DNA of 64,000 nucleotides from Prosthecobacter sp. (GCF_034366625.1 NZ_JAXMIH010000014.1:1-64000); one strand, 5' to 3'. Counted from the stretch's first letter, positions 14,903 through 24,850 are shown. A program made the numbers and translations. Notes: generated by a model from the sequence alone, not told the origin.

Positions 14903-15895
14903 TCACTTGAATGTGAGTGCCGTCTTGGGCAGCAGCGCCTTGATCTTCGCCTGCGTTTCGTCGCTGAACGGCTCTTTCACCGGCACGAGGCGCATGGACT
15001 TGAGGAAGGCGAAGTCAGCGAGCACCGCGAGGCGCTCGTCAGGGAAAGGCACCTTGCCGAGTTCGAGGTGTTCGAGCTGCGTGAGGCCCGAGACGGTCTT
15101 CAACTCGGCATCTGTCAGCTTCGTGGCGTTGGTCAAGGTCAGGCGGCGCAGCGTGGCGATGCCTTTGATCATTGGGATGCTTTCCGCCGACTCAAAACCT
15201 TCGCCGAGTTGCAGCGACTCCAGTGGAAGCTTGGCGAGATGAACCAGGGCCTGCGGTGTGGCATTCGAGGTGCCAATTTCAAAACCCTTGAGCTTGGTGA
15301 GCTTCGCCAGATGCACTGCGCCAGCATCGGTGAACTTCGCGTGGGCGAGGCTGATGCTTTCCAGGTTGGGCAGGTGATCGCAGAGTTCCTTCAAGCCTTC
15401 GTCATTGATGCTGCTGCCGCGATGGCTGACTTTAATGAGCTTGGTGAAGCCTTCAAATTTCGCATAAGCCTTTCCGGTGATTTTGGTGCCGACGAACGAG
15501 AAGGCTTCGAGGTTCTTCAACCCTGCGAGCTGCTCCATGCCAGCATCGGTGAGCGGGCCGTTGTTGGTGAAGCGCAGTGTCTTGAGGTTCGTGAGCTTCG
15601 CGATGTGCGGCATCCACTCGTCATTGAACTTCGTTGAGATGACGTTCAGCGACTCCAGCGTCGTGATGTGTCCGAGATGCTCGAAAAAGGCCGCGTCATA
15701 CGGATCGTCTTTGCGGTGGTCGTGGGGGCCAGTGTTCGGCACGGCAAGATCGACGAGTTTGAGACTTTGACCGTCTTCGGTCTTCTCGACTTTGCCTTTG
15801 GCGGCTTCGACGATGCGAGTGACGGCTTCGACATGGGGATCGAGCGCGAATGCGGAAACACTGAGAGATGTGATTAGAGCGAGGGTTAGTTTCAT
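14903..15895 (-). CDS. Secreted leucine-rich-repeat protein
   Basis: A 330-aa exported protein: signal peptide MKLTLALITSLSVSAFA, then about ten tandem repeats of roughly 24 residues with L..L.L....LTD.G (for example LTNLKTLRFTNNGPLTDAG and LKNLEAFSFVGTKIT). These form a curved solenoid used for protein binding; no catalytic domain is seen. The start is set at 15895 because the longer frame adds a Pro/Ser-rich leader with no signal. It lies 14 bp upstream of the frameshifted small gene on the same strand. Confidence 0.8.
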   Translation of the reverse strand: MKLTLALITSLSVSAFALDPHVEAVTRIVEAAKGKVEKTEDGQSLKLVDLAVPNTGPHDHRKDDPYDAAFFEHLGHITTLESLNVISTKFNDEWMPHIAKLTNLKTLRFTNNGPLTDAGMEQLAGLKNLEAFSFVGTKITGKAYAKFEGFTKLIKVSHRGSSINDEGLKELCDHLPNLESISLAHAKFTDAGAVHLAKLTKLKGFEIGTSNATPQALVHLAKLPLESLQLGEGFESAESIPMIKGIATLRRLTLTNATKLTDAELKTVSGLTQLEHLELGKVPFPDERLAVLADFAFLKSMRLVPVKEPFSDETQAKIKALLPKTALTFK

Positions 15896-15911
15896 GTGGT
15901 TGGGAATGAGA

Positions 15912-17033
15912 TTATTTCGCGAGCTGGCCGTCGCGTTGGAAGGTTTGCCAGTCGGTGGCAAAAGTAGCGTTGAGGAGCCAGGAGGCGGTGGCTTTGTCGC
16001 CGGTGAACTCGGCAAAGGGTGCGACGGGCAAAGTTTGGTAGCCACCGGTCTTCGCATTCCAGTTTTGGCCGAGGTGGCCGGTCTCGGCTTTGAGTTCGTT
16101 CAGCTTCACCGGGCCTTTGGTTGGATCAGCATCGGCAGGCACGCGGGCGGCGAAGCTGTGGCGCAGGAAGGAGAAGACGAGCGGCCATGTTTTATCGCCA
16201 GGGCCGTGACCTGTCTTCGGCTCCACCGCGTAGTGCCAGAGCGCGGCATGTTTTTGGCGCATGGCTTCGACGACGGCCATGTTTTGCTCTTTGGTCGGAC
16301 GAGCGAAGAAGCCATCGTCCTCGCCAAAGATGACCATGCCTGGCACCTGCGCCGCGCCGGGTTGATACACCTGAAATGTCGTGCCGGGCCGCATCGAAAC
16401 CCAGCCCCACACGCGGGCACCTTCCGTGGCGGTGAAGATGGCGGAGAAGCCGGTGCCGTTCGAGTGGCCGTAGAGAAATAGCGGCGCATGAACGAGTTCG
16501 GGATGCCCCGATTTGACTCCGAAGTCCTTCAAACGGTCGTAAAGCAGGCTGCGAGGCCAAAAGCCGCGCTGCATGGGATTGCCGACGAACTTGAAGATCG
16601 CGAGATGCAGCTCACGCGCGATCTTCCGCGTCTCTGCGTGCTTGTAGAGCGTCTCGCCGCTGCCATGGCCGGTGATCGCGACGATGCCGCGCACGCTGCC
16701 AATGCCATCGGGCACCCACAGATCGAACTTCACGTCCTCGCGCTTGCCTTCGCCCTTCTGCTTCACCGCCGCAGCCCATTGTGCATCGCTGAGATCCCAG
16801 TCCCAATGCTGCTCGATGACCTGATTCGCTGCGGGCGTGCCCCACTTGGCTTCATCAAGGATGATGTTGCCCGCACCCTGCCCCTTCACCCCCGCATTCG
16901 CCCGCACCCAGCCGAGGCTGTGGCATTCGGGGAGTTGGAGGATTTCGGTGATCTCGATCTCGGCAGCGAATGCGCTGCACGCAGTCAACGAGACGAGCAG
17001 ATGCAAGCAGGTATGTCCGTGAGGGAAGTTCAT
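15912..17033 (-). CDS. Secreted alpha/beta-hydrolase
   Basis: A 373-aa exported protein with a hydrophobic N-terminus ending near SAFAAE. The core is an alpha/beta-hydrolase: LYGHSNGTGFSAIF supplies the nucleophile elbow (G-H-S-N-G), GMVIFGEDDGFF the acid loop, and KTGHGPGDKTW a candidate catalytic His. This resembles polyester or esterase-type families, and the substrate is unknown. It is 16 bp upstream of the LRR gene, likely in one transcription unit. Confidence 0.78.
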   Translation of the reverse strand: MNFPHGHTCLHLLVSLTACSAFAAEIEITEILQLPECHSLGWVRANAGVKGQGAGNIILDEAKWGTPAANQVIEQHWDWDLSDAQWAAAVKQKGEGKREDVKFDLWVPDGIGSVRGIVAITGHGSGETLYKHAETRKIARELHLAIFKFVGNPMQRGFWPRSLLYDRLKDFGVKSGHPELVHAPLFLYGHSNGTGFSAIFTATEGARVWGWVSMRPGTTFQVYQPGAAQVPGMVIFGEDDGFFARPTKEQNMAVVEAMRQKHAALWHYAVEPKTGHGPGDKTWPLVFSFLRHSFAARVPADADPTKGPVKLNELKAETGHLGQNWNAKTGGYQTLPVAPFAEFTGDKATASWLLNATFATDWQTFQRDGQLAK

Positions 17034-17253
17034 GATTCGTAATATACTAGCTTTGGGAGCCGACTCGAATGCCAGGCGACGCTTTGAGACCCACTTCCGG
17101 TCCGATCAGATTGGTAGAGAAAGGGGGGCATTGGACAGTGGATCAAACGTCCGCCCGAGCGCCGTCATGCAAGTCCCCCCGAATGTTCGGGGGCCGTTCA
17201 CGAGCGAGAACACGGTGGCAGCAGCGCCTTCGCGCCGCTAGGCTCTTCGCGTC

Positions 17254-19218
17254 GTGCGTTTGCCCTTCCAGACTTTGCTTTGCCTCGTGCTCCTGCTTGG
17301 GAGTCGGGCGGCGTTTGGCGAGGTGATGGAGTGGATTCCTGAAATGCAGGCGCTGGAGGCCGAGCGGGTGCTTTTGGAGCAAAAGCGGGCCGATTTGCCT
17401 GCTGAACCGTTCGTGCAGCTCACGCAACGGCTCGGCTGGCACAGCGAGTATTCGACCTCGGCGGACAAAGCGGAGTGGGTGGAGCTGAATCTGGGGCAGG
17501 CGCAGAAAATCGACTCCGTGGTGCTCATCGCGCCGCCGCCGAATGGTGGAGCTGTCGGCGCAGGTTATGGCTTTCCAGTGCGGTTTTATGTGGAGCTGCT
17601 CGGTGAAGGCGAAGACCCCGAGCGCACGATCATCGCGGACTTCACGGAGGCCGATTTTCCGAATCCAGGACTGCTTCCCGTTGTGATCGATGCCAAAAGC
17701 GGTCTCGCGCAAAAGGTGCGCATCACGGCGACGCGGCTGATCGGCGGCAAAGAGCGTTTCTTCTGTGCTCTCGGCGAGGTGATGCTGCTTCAGGGCAATC
17801 ACAACCTCGGCGCACGACTCGAAGCTATCGGCCCTGCGGCGGTGCGGGCAAGCAGCAGCCAGGGCACGCGACCTGACTGGGGCCGCATCAATCTCGTCGA
17901 TGGTCACACCGTTCTCGGGCCACCGCTCGGCACGCGCTCCAGCCCCGCGCTCGGCTTTCGCAGCAAACTGGTGAGCGAACTCCGCGCCACGAGCCATCCG
18001 TGGGTGGAGATCGATCTCGGCCAAGTGGCGATGGTGGACGAGGTGCGCCTGTTTCCGGCGTCTCCGCCGCAGTTTGCGCACAGTCACGGCTATGGCTTTC
18101 CCGTGCGTTATCAGATCGAATTGCGTGAGGAGGACAATGAACTGCCGCGCGTGCTGCCCTCGCCGCAATCCGGCAGTTACAACGCTGTGCCGGGCGACAA
18201 CGTGGTGAGCATCATCGGCGGGCATCGCGCACGATTTGTGCGGCTGAACGTGCTGGAGCCTCATGTGAGCAATGGCAGCGTCGTTTTGGCGATGGCGGAG
18301 ATGCAGGTGTGGTCGAATGGCAAAAACATCGCGCCCAGCAGCGACATCACAGCCTCGGATTCCACCGAAGCCGACGGCTGGTCGCAAAACGCGCTCGTGG
18401 ATGGCTTTGCGAGCGGCGCAGACATCCTCGACTGGCCCGCGTGGCTCGCCGGACTCTCGCAACGCCGCGAGGTGGAGCATCAACTCGCCATACTGAAGGC
18501 CAAACGCACGAGTCTCACGCAACACTGGCAACGACTCGGCCTCGGTTTGCTCATCGCCATCGCCGTGCTCGGCCTCATCGCCGCGCTGATCTGGCTGCAA
18601 CGGCAACGAAGGGCGCGCTTGATGGAAATGGAACGTCTGCGCCAACGCATCGCGCAGGATTTGCATGACGAGATCGGCAGCAGCCTCGGCAGCATCGCCT
18701 TGATCGCGCAGGACATCCTGGCGGATGACAAACATGCCCGAGATGACCTCACGGAGATCAAAACCATCGCCGATGAAACCGTGGACGCCATGCGCGACAT
18801 CACGCGCCTCATGCAAAGCGAGCGCTACGGCACCGACGACCTCCCCACGCTGCTGCGCGAGACCGCCGCGCGCACGTTGCGCGGCATGAAGCACACCGTG
18901 AGCATCGACAACGAAACGCAGACCCGCCGCCTCGCCGTGGATCGCCAGCGCGATCTCATGCTCATGTTCAAAGAGGTGCTGCACAACATCACCCGCCACG
19001 CCGAAGCCACCGAGGTCACGATCACGCTCGCTCAAGATCACCGCGATATCATTCTCACCGTCCGCGACAACGGCCACGGCTTCGATCCCACCGCCACGAC
19101 CTCCGGCATGGGCCTCACCAACCTGCGCCGCCGTGCTGCCAAGCATCAAGGCCGCGCCGACATCGCATCTTCGCCGCAAGGCACTACTTTCACCCTCACC
19201 CTGCCGCTTCATGCCTGA
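17254..19218 (+). CDS. Sensor histidine kinase with two discoidin-like sensor domains
   Basis: A 654-aa membrane kinase. A signal/TM leader (about 1-22) is followed by two beta-sandwich segments that look like F5/8-type carbohydrate-binding repeats (each with WVEL/WVEIDLGQ, YGFPVRFYVEL/YGFPVRYQIEL), one TM helix (about 429-449), HisKA_3 dimerisation with RIAQDLHDEIGSSLGSIA (phospho-His near 470), and an ATPase domain (EVLHNITRHAEAT, DNGHGFDP, GMGLTNLRRRA). This is a NarX/DesK-type kinase that probably senses a surface sugar. The start is a GTG. It overlaps the response regulator gene by 8 bp. Confidence 0.88.
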   Translation: MRLPFQTLLCLVLLLGSRAAFGEVMEWIPEMQALEAERVLLEQKRADLPAEPFVQLTQRLGWHSEYSTSADKAEWVELNLGQAQKIDSVVLIAPPPNGGAVGAGYGFPVRFYVELLGEGEDPERTIIADFTEADFPNPGLLPVVIDAKSGLAQKVRITATRLIGGKERFFCALGEVMLLQGNHNLGARLEAIGPAAVRASSSQGTRPDWGRINLVDGHTVLGPPLGTRSSPALGFRSKLVSELRATSHPWVEIDLGQVAMVDEVRLFPASPPQFAHSHGYGFPVRYQIELREEDNELPRVLPSPQSGSYNAVPGDNVVSIIGGHRARFVRLNVLEPHVSNGSVVLAMAEMQVWSNGKNIAPSSDITASDSTEADGWSQNALVDGFASGADILDWPAWLAGLSQRREVEHQLAILKAKRTSLTQHWQRLGLGLLIAIAVLGLIAALIWLQRQRRARLMEMERLRQRIAQDLHDEIGSSLGSIALIAQDILADDKHARDDLTEIKTIADETVDAMRDITRLMQSERYGTDDLPTLLRETAARTLRGMKHTVSIDNETQTRRLAVDRQRDLMLMFKEVLHNITRHAEATEVTITLAQDHRDIILTVRDNGHGFDPTATTSGMGLTNLRRRAAKHQGRADIASSPQGTTFTLTLPLHA

Positions 19219-19855
19219 AACCATCCACGTCTGGCTCATCGAAGACCACAAAACCTACGGAGAGCGACTCGCACGAGCCTTGAACCGCGTCGAAGGCTTC
19301 GCCTGCACGCAGCGCTTCACCGCGTGTGAAGATGCCTTCGCAGCGCTGACCACCGAGTCCGCGCCGCAGGTTCTTTTGCTCGATGTCGGCCTGCCCGGCA
19401 TGAATGGCATCGACGGCATCGCGAGACTGCGCCAGCTCGCGCCACAGACCGCCATCGTCATCCTCACCGTCTTTGAGGAGGACGACAAAATCTTCCGCGC
19501 CATCTGCGCCGGAGCCGCTGGTTACCTTTTGAAGACCTCCAGCACCGAAGACATCGCCGCCGCCATCCGCAGTGCCGCTGCCGGAGGCTCCCCCATCAAC
19601 CCCACCATCGCCCGCCGCGTGTTGGAGATGTTTTCCAAAGCGAACACTGCCTCCCAAAACGACTACGGCCTCACGCCGCGTGAGATGGACATCCTGAAGC
19701 TCCTCGTCTCCGGCAGCACCATCAAAGACGCCGCCGCGCAACTCGGCATCGGCTACTACACGGCGGACGAATATATTCGCAGCGTGTATGTGAAGCTCCA
19801 GGTGCGCTCACGCGGCAGTGCCATCGCGAAGGCGGTGAAAGAGGGGCTGGTGTGA
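19211..19855 (+). CDS. NarL/LuxR-type response regulator
   Basis: A 214-aa DNA-binding regulator partnered with the kinase it overlaps. The receiver domain (about 5-125) has the acidic pocket in WLIEDHKTYGE, phospho-Asp D58 in LLLDVGLPGMNG and Lys in YLLKTSSTED. The C-terminal helix-turn-helix is GLTPREMDILKLLVSG with ADEYIRSVYVKL, a LuxR-type motif. ATG 19211 lies inside the kinase stop region, indicating translational coupling. Confidence 0.92.
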   Translation: MPETIHVWLIEDHKTYGERLARALNRVEGFACTQRFTACEDAFAALTTESAPQVLLLDVGLPGMNGIDGIARLRQLAPQTAIVILTVFEEDDKIFRAICAGAAGYLLKTSSTEDIAAAIRSAAAGGSPINPTIARRVLEMFSKANTASQNDYGLTPREMDILKLLVSGSTIKDAAAQLGIGYYTADEYIRSVYVKLQVRSRGSAIAKAVKEGLV

Positions 19856-19862
19856 ACACCAC

Positions 19863-21089
19863 TCACTTCGTCAAAAACGGCCCCACGACCTCTTTCCAGA
19901 TCGCATAGCCCTTCGCGTTCATGTGCAGCTCGTCCTTGAGAAAGATGTCCGGCTTCGGTTTGCGGTCAGGGCCGAGCATGTGCGGATAGACGTTGATGAA
20001 CTGGAGGCGCTTGTCGGTCTTGGTGAATTCCTCGATCAAGCGGCTGCACTCGCGCATCTGCTCGATCAGCGCCCAGCGTTTGGGATTGGGCGCGTTGGAG
20101 ATGTAGCTGATGCGGCACTCGGGCAGCGCCGCATGCACGCGGGAGACGAAGGCTTTGAAGTCGGACAGCACGCGCTGCGGCGTCTTGCCGGCATTGATGT
20201 CGTTGCCGCCGGCATACATCACGATGTGCTTCGGCAGATACTGCAGCACGGTCAGATGGGCATAGTTGAAGGAATCAAACACCTCGGAGCCGCCGAAACC
20301 GCGATTCATGACTGGCAGGCCGGGGAAATCGTCCGCCAGTGATTTCCACATGCGGATGCTCGAACTGCCGGTGAAGACGATGGGATTGGCGGGCGGCGCT
20401 TTTGCCGCATCCAGCTTCGCAAAGGTGAAAATTTCTTTCTGCCATTTGATGGCGGAGGTCACCACGTCATAACCGGCCTCGCTGAAGTGGAGCTTGTCCT
20501 CGACGTAGAGTTCGGGCCGCGGCTTGCCATCGCTTCCAAGCAGCAGCGGAAAAATGTCGATGAAATCGACGCTGTTCTTCGCACAGGAGGCGGAAATCAG
20601 GCTGTTCGTCGTTTTGACCAGCTCCACCTCGTCCCAGCGCGAGGGAGAGGTCGGAATTGAGAGGAAGGCGAGCTTCGTCTTCGGCAGCGCCTTTTGTACT
20701 TTGCTGACAAACGCCTCGAACGCGGCCAGCACTTCCTCCGGCGTTCGACCGGAGTGCAGGTCGTTGCTACCGGCGTTAAGATAGATCTGTTTCGGCTTGT
20801 ATTTGAGAACGATGCGGTCGGCGAAATGCACCACGTCGCTGATGTGCGAGCCACCGAAGCCACGGTTGAGCACCGGAGTCTTTTTGAAACGCTCCGGCAG
20901 CGACTGCCAGCGGCGGATGTTCGAGGCACCGGTGAAAAGCGTCACATCCTTCGGCGGTGCCTTGGCCTGATCTTCGGCTTCAAACGCCTGGATCGCCTTC
21001 TCAAAGCGTGCCGGATCAGCAGGCGCGAGGGCGAGCGCCCAGCAGGCGTTGAAGAGGAAGAGAATGACAAAAAGTTGGCGATAAATCAT
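19863..21089 (-). CDS. Secreted protein with two tandem SGNH/GDSL hydrolase domains
   Basis: A 408-aa exported protein with a hydrophobic leader MIYRQLFVILFLFNACWALA. Two SGNH esterase domains follow. In domain 1 block I is LFTGASNIRRW, with GSNDLHSG and DKLHFSEAGY. In domain 2 block I is VFTGSSSIRMW, with GGNDINAG and DELHMNAKGY. Both keep the Ser, Asn and Asp-x-x-His positions, so both may be active on acylated sugars or esters. The copies are clearly similar, pointing to internal duplication. ATG 21089 is chosen for the signal peptide. It diverges from glgX with overlapping 5' ends. Confidence 0.82.
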   Translation of the reverse strand: MIYRQLFVILFLFNACWALALAPADPARFEKAIQAFEAEDQAKAPPKDVTLFTGASNIRRWQSLPERFKKTPVLNRGFGGSHISDVVHFADRIVLKYKPKQIYLNAGSNDLHSGRTPEEVLAAFEAFVSKVQKALPKTKLAFLSIPTSPSRWDEVELVKTTNSLISASCAKNSVDFIDIFPLLLGSDGKPRPELYVEDKLHFSEAGYDVVTSAIKWQKEIFTFAKLDAAKAPPANPIVFTGSSSIRMWKSLADDFPGLPVMNRGFGGSEVFDSFNYAHLTVLQYLPKHIVMYAGGNDINAGKTPQRVLSDFKAFVSRVHAALPECRISYISNAPNPKRWALIEQMRECSRLIEEFTKTDKRLQFINVYPHMLGPDRKPKPDIFLKDELHMNAKGYAIWKEVVGPFLTK

Positions 21090-21114
21090 GGCGGCATGGC
21101 AAACGTTGTGCGTG

Positions 21115-23334
21115 ATGAGCCTCATGCAACCACTGCTCAAAAGCTGGAAACGAAGATTTGCCTCCCGCACTGCGCTCACCACCAGTCGTGTCGTGAGTCC
21201 AGCCGCTCCTGTTTCCCTCGACATTCCAGACCAGCCTCAGCTTCCCGGTGTCACACTGCTGGCGGACGCGGCGCGTTTCGTGGTGCATTCACGCCATGCG
21301 GTGGCCATGGACCTCTGCCTTTATGATCCGGCCGATCCTGCGCGTGAAACCGCCCGCGTGCGCATGAGGCGCGGTGAATGTGACCTGTGGCACGCCACCG
21401 TGCGCGATGTCAAAGCGGGCGCACTGTACGGCTATCGCGCCCATGGGCCGTGGCTGCCTCAGAATGCGATGCGCTTCAACGCCAAGAAGCTGCTGCTCGA
21501 CCCCTACGCCCGCGCGATCCACGGCGTGCCGGAGGCGGCGGAGCACATGCATACCTTGCCCAATCCGCAGCATGCGCCAGGCTGCGTCAACAACGGCTCC
21601 AAGGCACTAAAATGCGTCGTAATCGACGAGTCTTTCGACTGGACCGGCGACACCGCTCCGAGCGTGCCCTGGTGCGACACGGTGATCTACGAGCTGCATG
21701 TGAAGGGCTTCACCCAGACGCATCCCAAAGTGCCCGCCGAACTGCGCGGCACGTATGCGGGCCTCGCGCATCCTGCCGTCACCACCTATCTGCGCGATCT
21801 CGGCATCACCAGCGTGCAGTTGTTGCCGGTGCATCAGCATCTCGACGACGGCTTTCTGCTCGGCCGCAATCTCACCAATTACTGGGGCTACAATACGATC
21901 GGGTTTTTTGCCCCGCACAGCACCTATGCCGCCGCCAGCGACCCACAGGCCCAAGTGCGCGAGTTCAAAGCGATGGTGAAGGCGCTGCATGCCGCCGGGA
22001 TCGAGGTCATCCTCGATGTGGTTTACAATCACACCGCCGAGGGCAATCAAAACGGCCCTTCGCTGATGTTCCGCGGCCTTGATGACCACAGCTACTACCG
22101 CCACCACTTTGGCGAAGATGGCGCGGGTTATCTCAACGTCACTGGCTGCGGCAATTCGGTCGATTCGGCCAGCACCCCTGCCCTGCGGCTCATCCTGGAC
22201 AGCCTGCGCTACTGGGTCACGGAAATGCACGTCGATGGCTTCCGCTTCGACCTCGCCGTGACGGTGGCGCGCAATGAACTGGACGGCTTCCACACGCAGT
22301 CGCAGTTCCTCAGTGCCGTGGCGCAGGATCCGGTGCTCTCGCGGGTCAAACTCATCGCCGAGGCCTGGGACATCTCGCGCGAGGACAGCTACCAGGTCGG
22401 CCAGTTCCCGGAGCCGTGGCGCGAATTGAACGGCAAGTATCGCGACACTGTGCGCAGTTGGTGGCGGGGCGATCCGGGGATCACGGCCGAGTACGCCAAG
22501 CGCCTGTGCGGCAGCCAGGACATCTATGGCTGGAACCAGCGTCCACCGCTCGCCAGCATCAATTTTCTCACCTCGCACGACGGTTTCACGCTGCTGGATC
22601 TCGTCAGCTACGAGCGCAAGCACAACGAGGCCAACGGTGAGGACAATCGCGACGGCGACAACACCAACCACAGCACCAACTGCGGCATCGAAGGCCCCTC
22701 CAAGGATCCCGAAGTGGTCAGCACCCGCGCCAAGCTCCGCCGCGGCATGATCGCCACCATGATGTGCTCCCTCGGCGTGCCTTTCCTCACCGCCGGCGAC
22801 GAGCGCGGACGCACCCAGCGCGGCAACAATAACGCCTATTGCCAGGACAACGAGATCAGCTGGCTCGACTGGAGCCACGGTGATGAGGAGATGATCGAGT
22901 TCACCCGTCGCATGGCCGCCTTTCGCCGCAGCCTCGGCGTGTTCCGCCGCAGCGCCTATTTTAACGGTAAACTCAATCCCGCCACCGGTCTGCGTGATGT
23001 CACCTGGCTGGAGGACGACGGCACCCTCCTCCGCCATGAGGAATGGCATAGCATGACCTGCCGCAGTTTTGGCTCCTTGCTGGATGCAGGTGGCGGCACA
23101 GCGCATCCCCTGTTGTTGTTGTACAACAACAATAGCACCACCCAGCCGTTCACCCTTCCTGGTGGCAAAGACATCCGCTGGTCCCTCGTCTTCGACACGG
23201 CCCTTTCCCCTTCCTTCCCTCCTGGCACCCCGCCCGTTCATGCCGGCTCCACAAACTACCCGCTGCAGGCTCAGAGTGTCGTCTGCCTGACCTTGGCGGC
23301 TGGTGGCAGCGCGGGTCTCGAGCCCAAAGTTTGA
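21115..23334 (+). CDS. glgX: Glycogen debranching enzyme (isoamylase type)
   Basis: About 739 aa. This GH13 enzyme hydrolyses alpha-1,6 branches of glycogen limit dextrin. An N-terminal CBM48-like region (to about 150) precedes the catalytic barrel: VILDVVYNHTAEGN, GFRFDLAVT (nucleophile Asp), LIAEAWD (acid/base Glu) and FLTSHDGFTLLDL (transition-state Asp). Conserved AGDERGRTQRGNNNAYCQDN follows. ATG 21115 is my choice because upstream ATG 21088 overlaps the start of the divergent SGNH gene; 21124 is also possible. Confidence 0.88.
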   Translation: MSLMQPLLKSWKRRFASRTALTTSRVVSPAAPVSLDIPDQPQLPGVTLLADAARFVVHSRHAVAMDLCLYDPADPARETARVRMRRGECDLWHATVRDVKAGALYGYRAHGPWLPQNAMRFNAKKLLLDPYARAIHGVPEAAEHMHTLPNPQHAPGCVNNGSKALKCVVIDESFDWTGDTAPSVPWCDTVIYELHVKGFTQTHPKVPAELRGTYAGLAHPAVTTYLRDLGITSVQLLPVHQHLDDGFLLGRNLTNYWGYNTIGFFAPHSTYAAASDPQAQVREFKAMVKALHAAGIEVILDVVYNHTAEGNQNGPSLMFRGLDDHSYYRHHFGEDGAGYLNVTGCGNSVDSASTPALRLILDSLRYWVTEMHVDGFRFDLAVTVARNELDGFHTQSQFLSAVAQDPVLSRVKLIAEAWDISREDSYQVGQFPEPWRELNGKYRDTVRSWWRGDPGITAEYAKRLCGSQDIYGWNQRPPLASINFLTSHDGFTLLDLVSYERKHNEANGEDNRDGDNTNHSTNCGIEGPSKDPEVVSTRAKLRRGMIATMMCSLGVPFLTAGDERGRTQRGNNNAYCQDNEISWLDWSHGDEEMIEFTRRMAAFRRSLGVFRRSAYFNGKLNPATGLRDVTWLEDDGTLLRHEEWHSMTCRSFGSLLDAGGGTAHPLLLLYNNNSTTQPFTLPGGKDIRWSLVFDTALSPSFPPGTPPVHAGSTNYPLQAQSVVCLTLAAGGSAGLEPKV

Positions 23335-23433
23335 CCCAAGCAGCCCCCTCGTTTTAAGGATCCTGATGGTTTCGGAGACAGGCCGCCCAAGGCGAACAGC
23401 CCATTTGGGCCCCGAAAAACCCATAGCCAAGGT

Positions 23434-23462
23434 TTGCTCAATTGTTTTATGGTGTTTATAGT
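23434..23462 (+). promoter_or_regulatory. Candidate sigma70-type promoter of the polysaccharide operon
   Basis: TTGCTC at 23434-23439 and TATAGT at 23457-23462 are separated by 17 bp, in an AT-rich patch unusual for this window. The first in-frame ATG of the flippase gene is only 8 bp after the -10, which would make the message nearly leaderless; a downstream start is the alternative. Confidence 0.35.
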
Positions 23463-23470
23463 TTATCTAA

Positions 23471-24850
23471 ATGCCTGCAATCCGCATCGCCCTGCCCGCC
23501 ACCCTTCGCTCCCTGCTCGCCAGAGGAGCCGGATCGGCCATGGTTTCGGGCTTCCTGCTGGTGGCCATGCTCACGATGGTCGGAAAGATCGTTTCCTTTG
23601 CCAAAGATGCCGTCGTGGCCGCCAAGCTCGGCACGGCGGACGAATTGGACGCCTTCATGCTCGTGTTCGGTTTTTTCTCCTTCGCCTGCACCGTGCTGGC
23701 GGGCGGTTTGCCGGAGTCCTTTGTGCCCGCCTACGCGGAATTGCGTGAGCGCCGTGGGCAGCGCCGTGCGGACCGCCTCGGCGTGCAATGCGCCGCGTGG
23801 CATTTCGCAGCCTTGCTGGTCTGTGGCCTGGCTCTGTCGCTTGGCGCACCATGGATCGTCGCTTGGGCAACGAAAGGATTCGATCCCGCAAAGCAGGCGC
23901 TCTCAGTGAAGCTGCTGCACAGCCTGCTGCCCTTCCTGCTGTGCTTTGGCCTGGCACATCACCTTTCCGCCTGGCTGCGGGCTGGGAAAACCTTTCTGCT
24001 CGCCGCCTCGGCACCGATGCTCGTCCCGCTGGGGATTGTCATAGCCATGTTGATTGCAGGTGATCAGGTCAACGCCTGGACGCTCGTCACCGGCACCGTT
24101 TGGGGAGCCGTGGCGCATGTGGCAGTCCTCCTCATCGCCCTCGCACGCCGCCTGCCGCGTTCTGCACGTTGGTGGCGCTGCTGCCTGCGGCATTGGGAAC
24201 CGGGACTGCGCACGGTGCTGCGCAATGCGCTGCCGTTTCTGCTCGGTGGCGTCGCCTTCGGCAGCGCGGTTGTGGTCGATCAAACGATGGCTGCATGGCT
24301 GACCGCAGGTTCCGTGGCCGTGCTCAGTTATTCCGACAAAGTGTGCGCCATCGTGCTCGCCGTCACTGCCGGCCCGGCCTCGGACGTGCTGTTCCCACAC
24401 TTCGCCGAACTCGTCGCCCGCCGTGATTGGGCCGGCCTGCGCAAGCGCCTGTTCGCCAGCGCGGGCATCATCGTCAGCGCCGCGCTGCCCATGACGCTGA
24501 TTCTGTGCTTCATGGCACCGTGGATCGTCAGCACGCTGTTTGAGCGCGGGGCCTTTGGACCGCAGGACACACAGCGCGTCGCCGAGGTGCTGCGTTTCGC
24601 GGCTTTCCAGATTCCCTTCTACATCCTCGGCACCGTCGCCGCGCGCGTTGCCGTGTCGTTGCAGGCGTCCCGCTTCATGCTCATGATCTCCTTCAGCGCC
24701 CTGGTACTCAATGCCTCGTTGAACTGGCTGCTCATGCGTCATCTGGGAGCCGCAGGCATCGCGCTTTCGACGGTCATCGTGCATTTCCTCTGCGCCAGCG
24801 CCACCTGCGTCATCTGCCTCATCGTGATCCGCCGAAAGGAGGCGTCATGA
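23471..24850 (+). CDS. MurJ/MviN-type lipid flippase
   Basis: A 459-aa polytopic membrane protein of the MOP superfamily with about 12-14 hydrophobic helices. Family signatures include KIVSFAKDAVVAAKLG near the N-terminus, a VDQTMAAWL segment and LFERGAFGPQDTQRVAEVLR in the C-terminal half. MurJ flips lipid II. Here the gene heads a polysaccharide operon, so a lipid-linked oligosaccharide of the surface polymer is an equally good substrate. It overlaps the glycosyltransferase gene by 4 bp (ATGA). Confidence 0.85.
   Translation: MPAIRIALPATLRSLLARGAGSAMVSGFLLVAMLTMVGKIVSFAKDAVVAAKLGTADELDAFMLVFGFFSFACTVLAGGLPESFVPAYAELRERRGQRRADRLGVQCAAWHFAALLVCGLALSLGAPWIVAWATKGFDPAKQALSVKLLHSLLPFLLCFGLAHHLSAWLRAGKTFLLAASAPMLVPLGIVIAMLIAGDQVNAWTLVTGTVWGAVAHVAVLLIALARRLPRSARWWRCCLRHWEPGLRTVLRNALPFLLGGVAFGSAVVVDQTMAAWLTAGSVAVLSYSDKVCAIVLAVTAGPASDVLFPHFAELVARRDWAGLRKRLFASAGIIVSAALPMTLILCFMAPWIVSTLFERGAFGPQDTQRVAEVLRFAAFQIPFYILGTVAARVAVSLQASRFMLMISFSALVLNASLNWLLMRHLGAAGIALSTVIVHFLCASATCVICLIVIRRKEAS

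Noticed and set aside
17143..19251. Long minus-strand ORF (702 aa) opposite the histidine kinase gene
   Set aside because: Its composition is His/Arg/Ala-rich with no domain, while the plus strand encodes a complete kinase with all motifs.
21607..23430. Minus-strand ORF (607 aa) opposite glgX
   Set aside because: It is antisense to a conserved GH13 enzyme and shows no recognisable domain or start signal.
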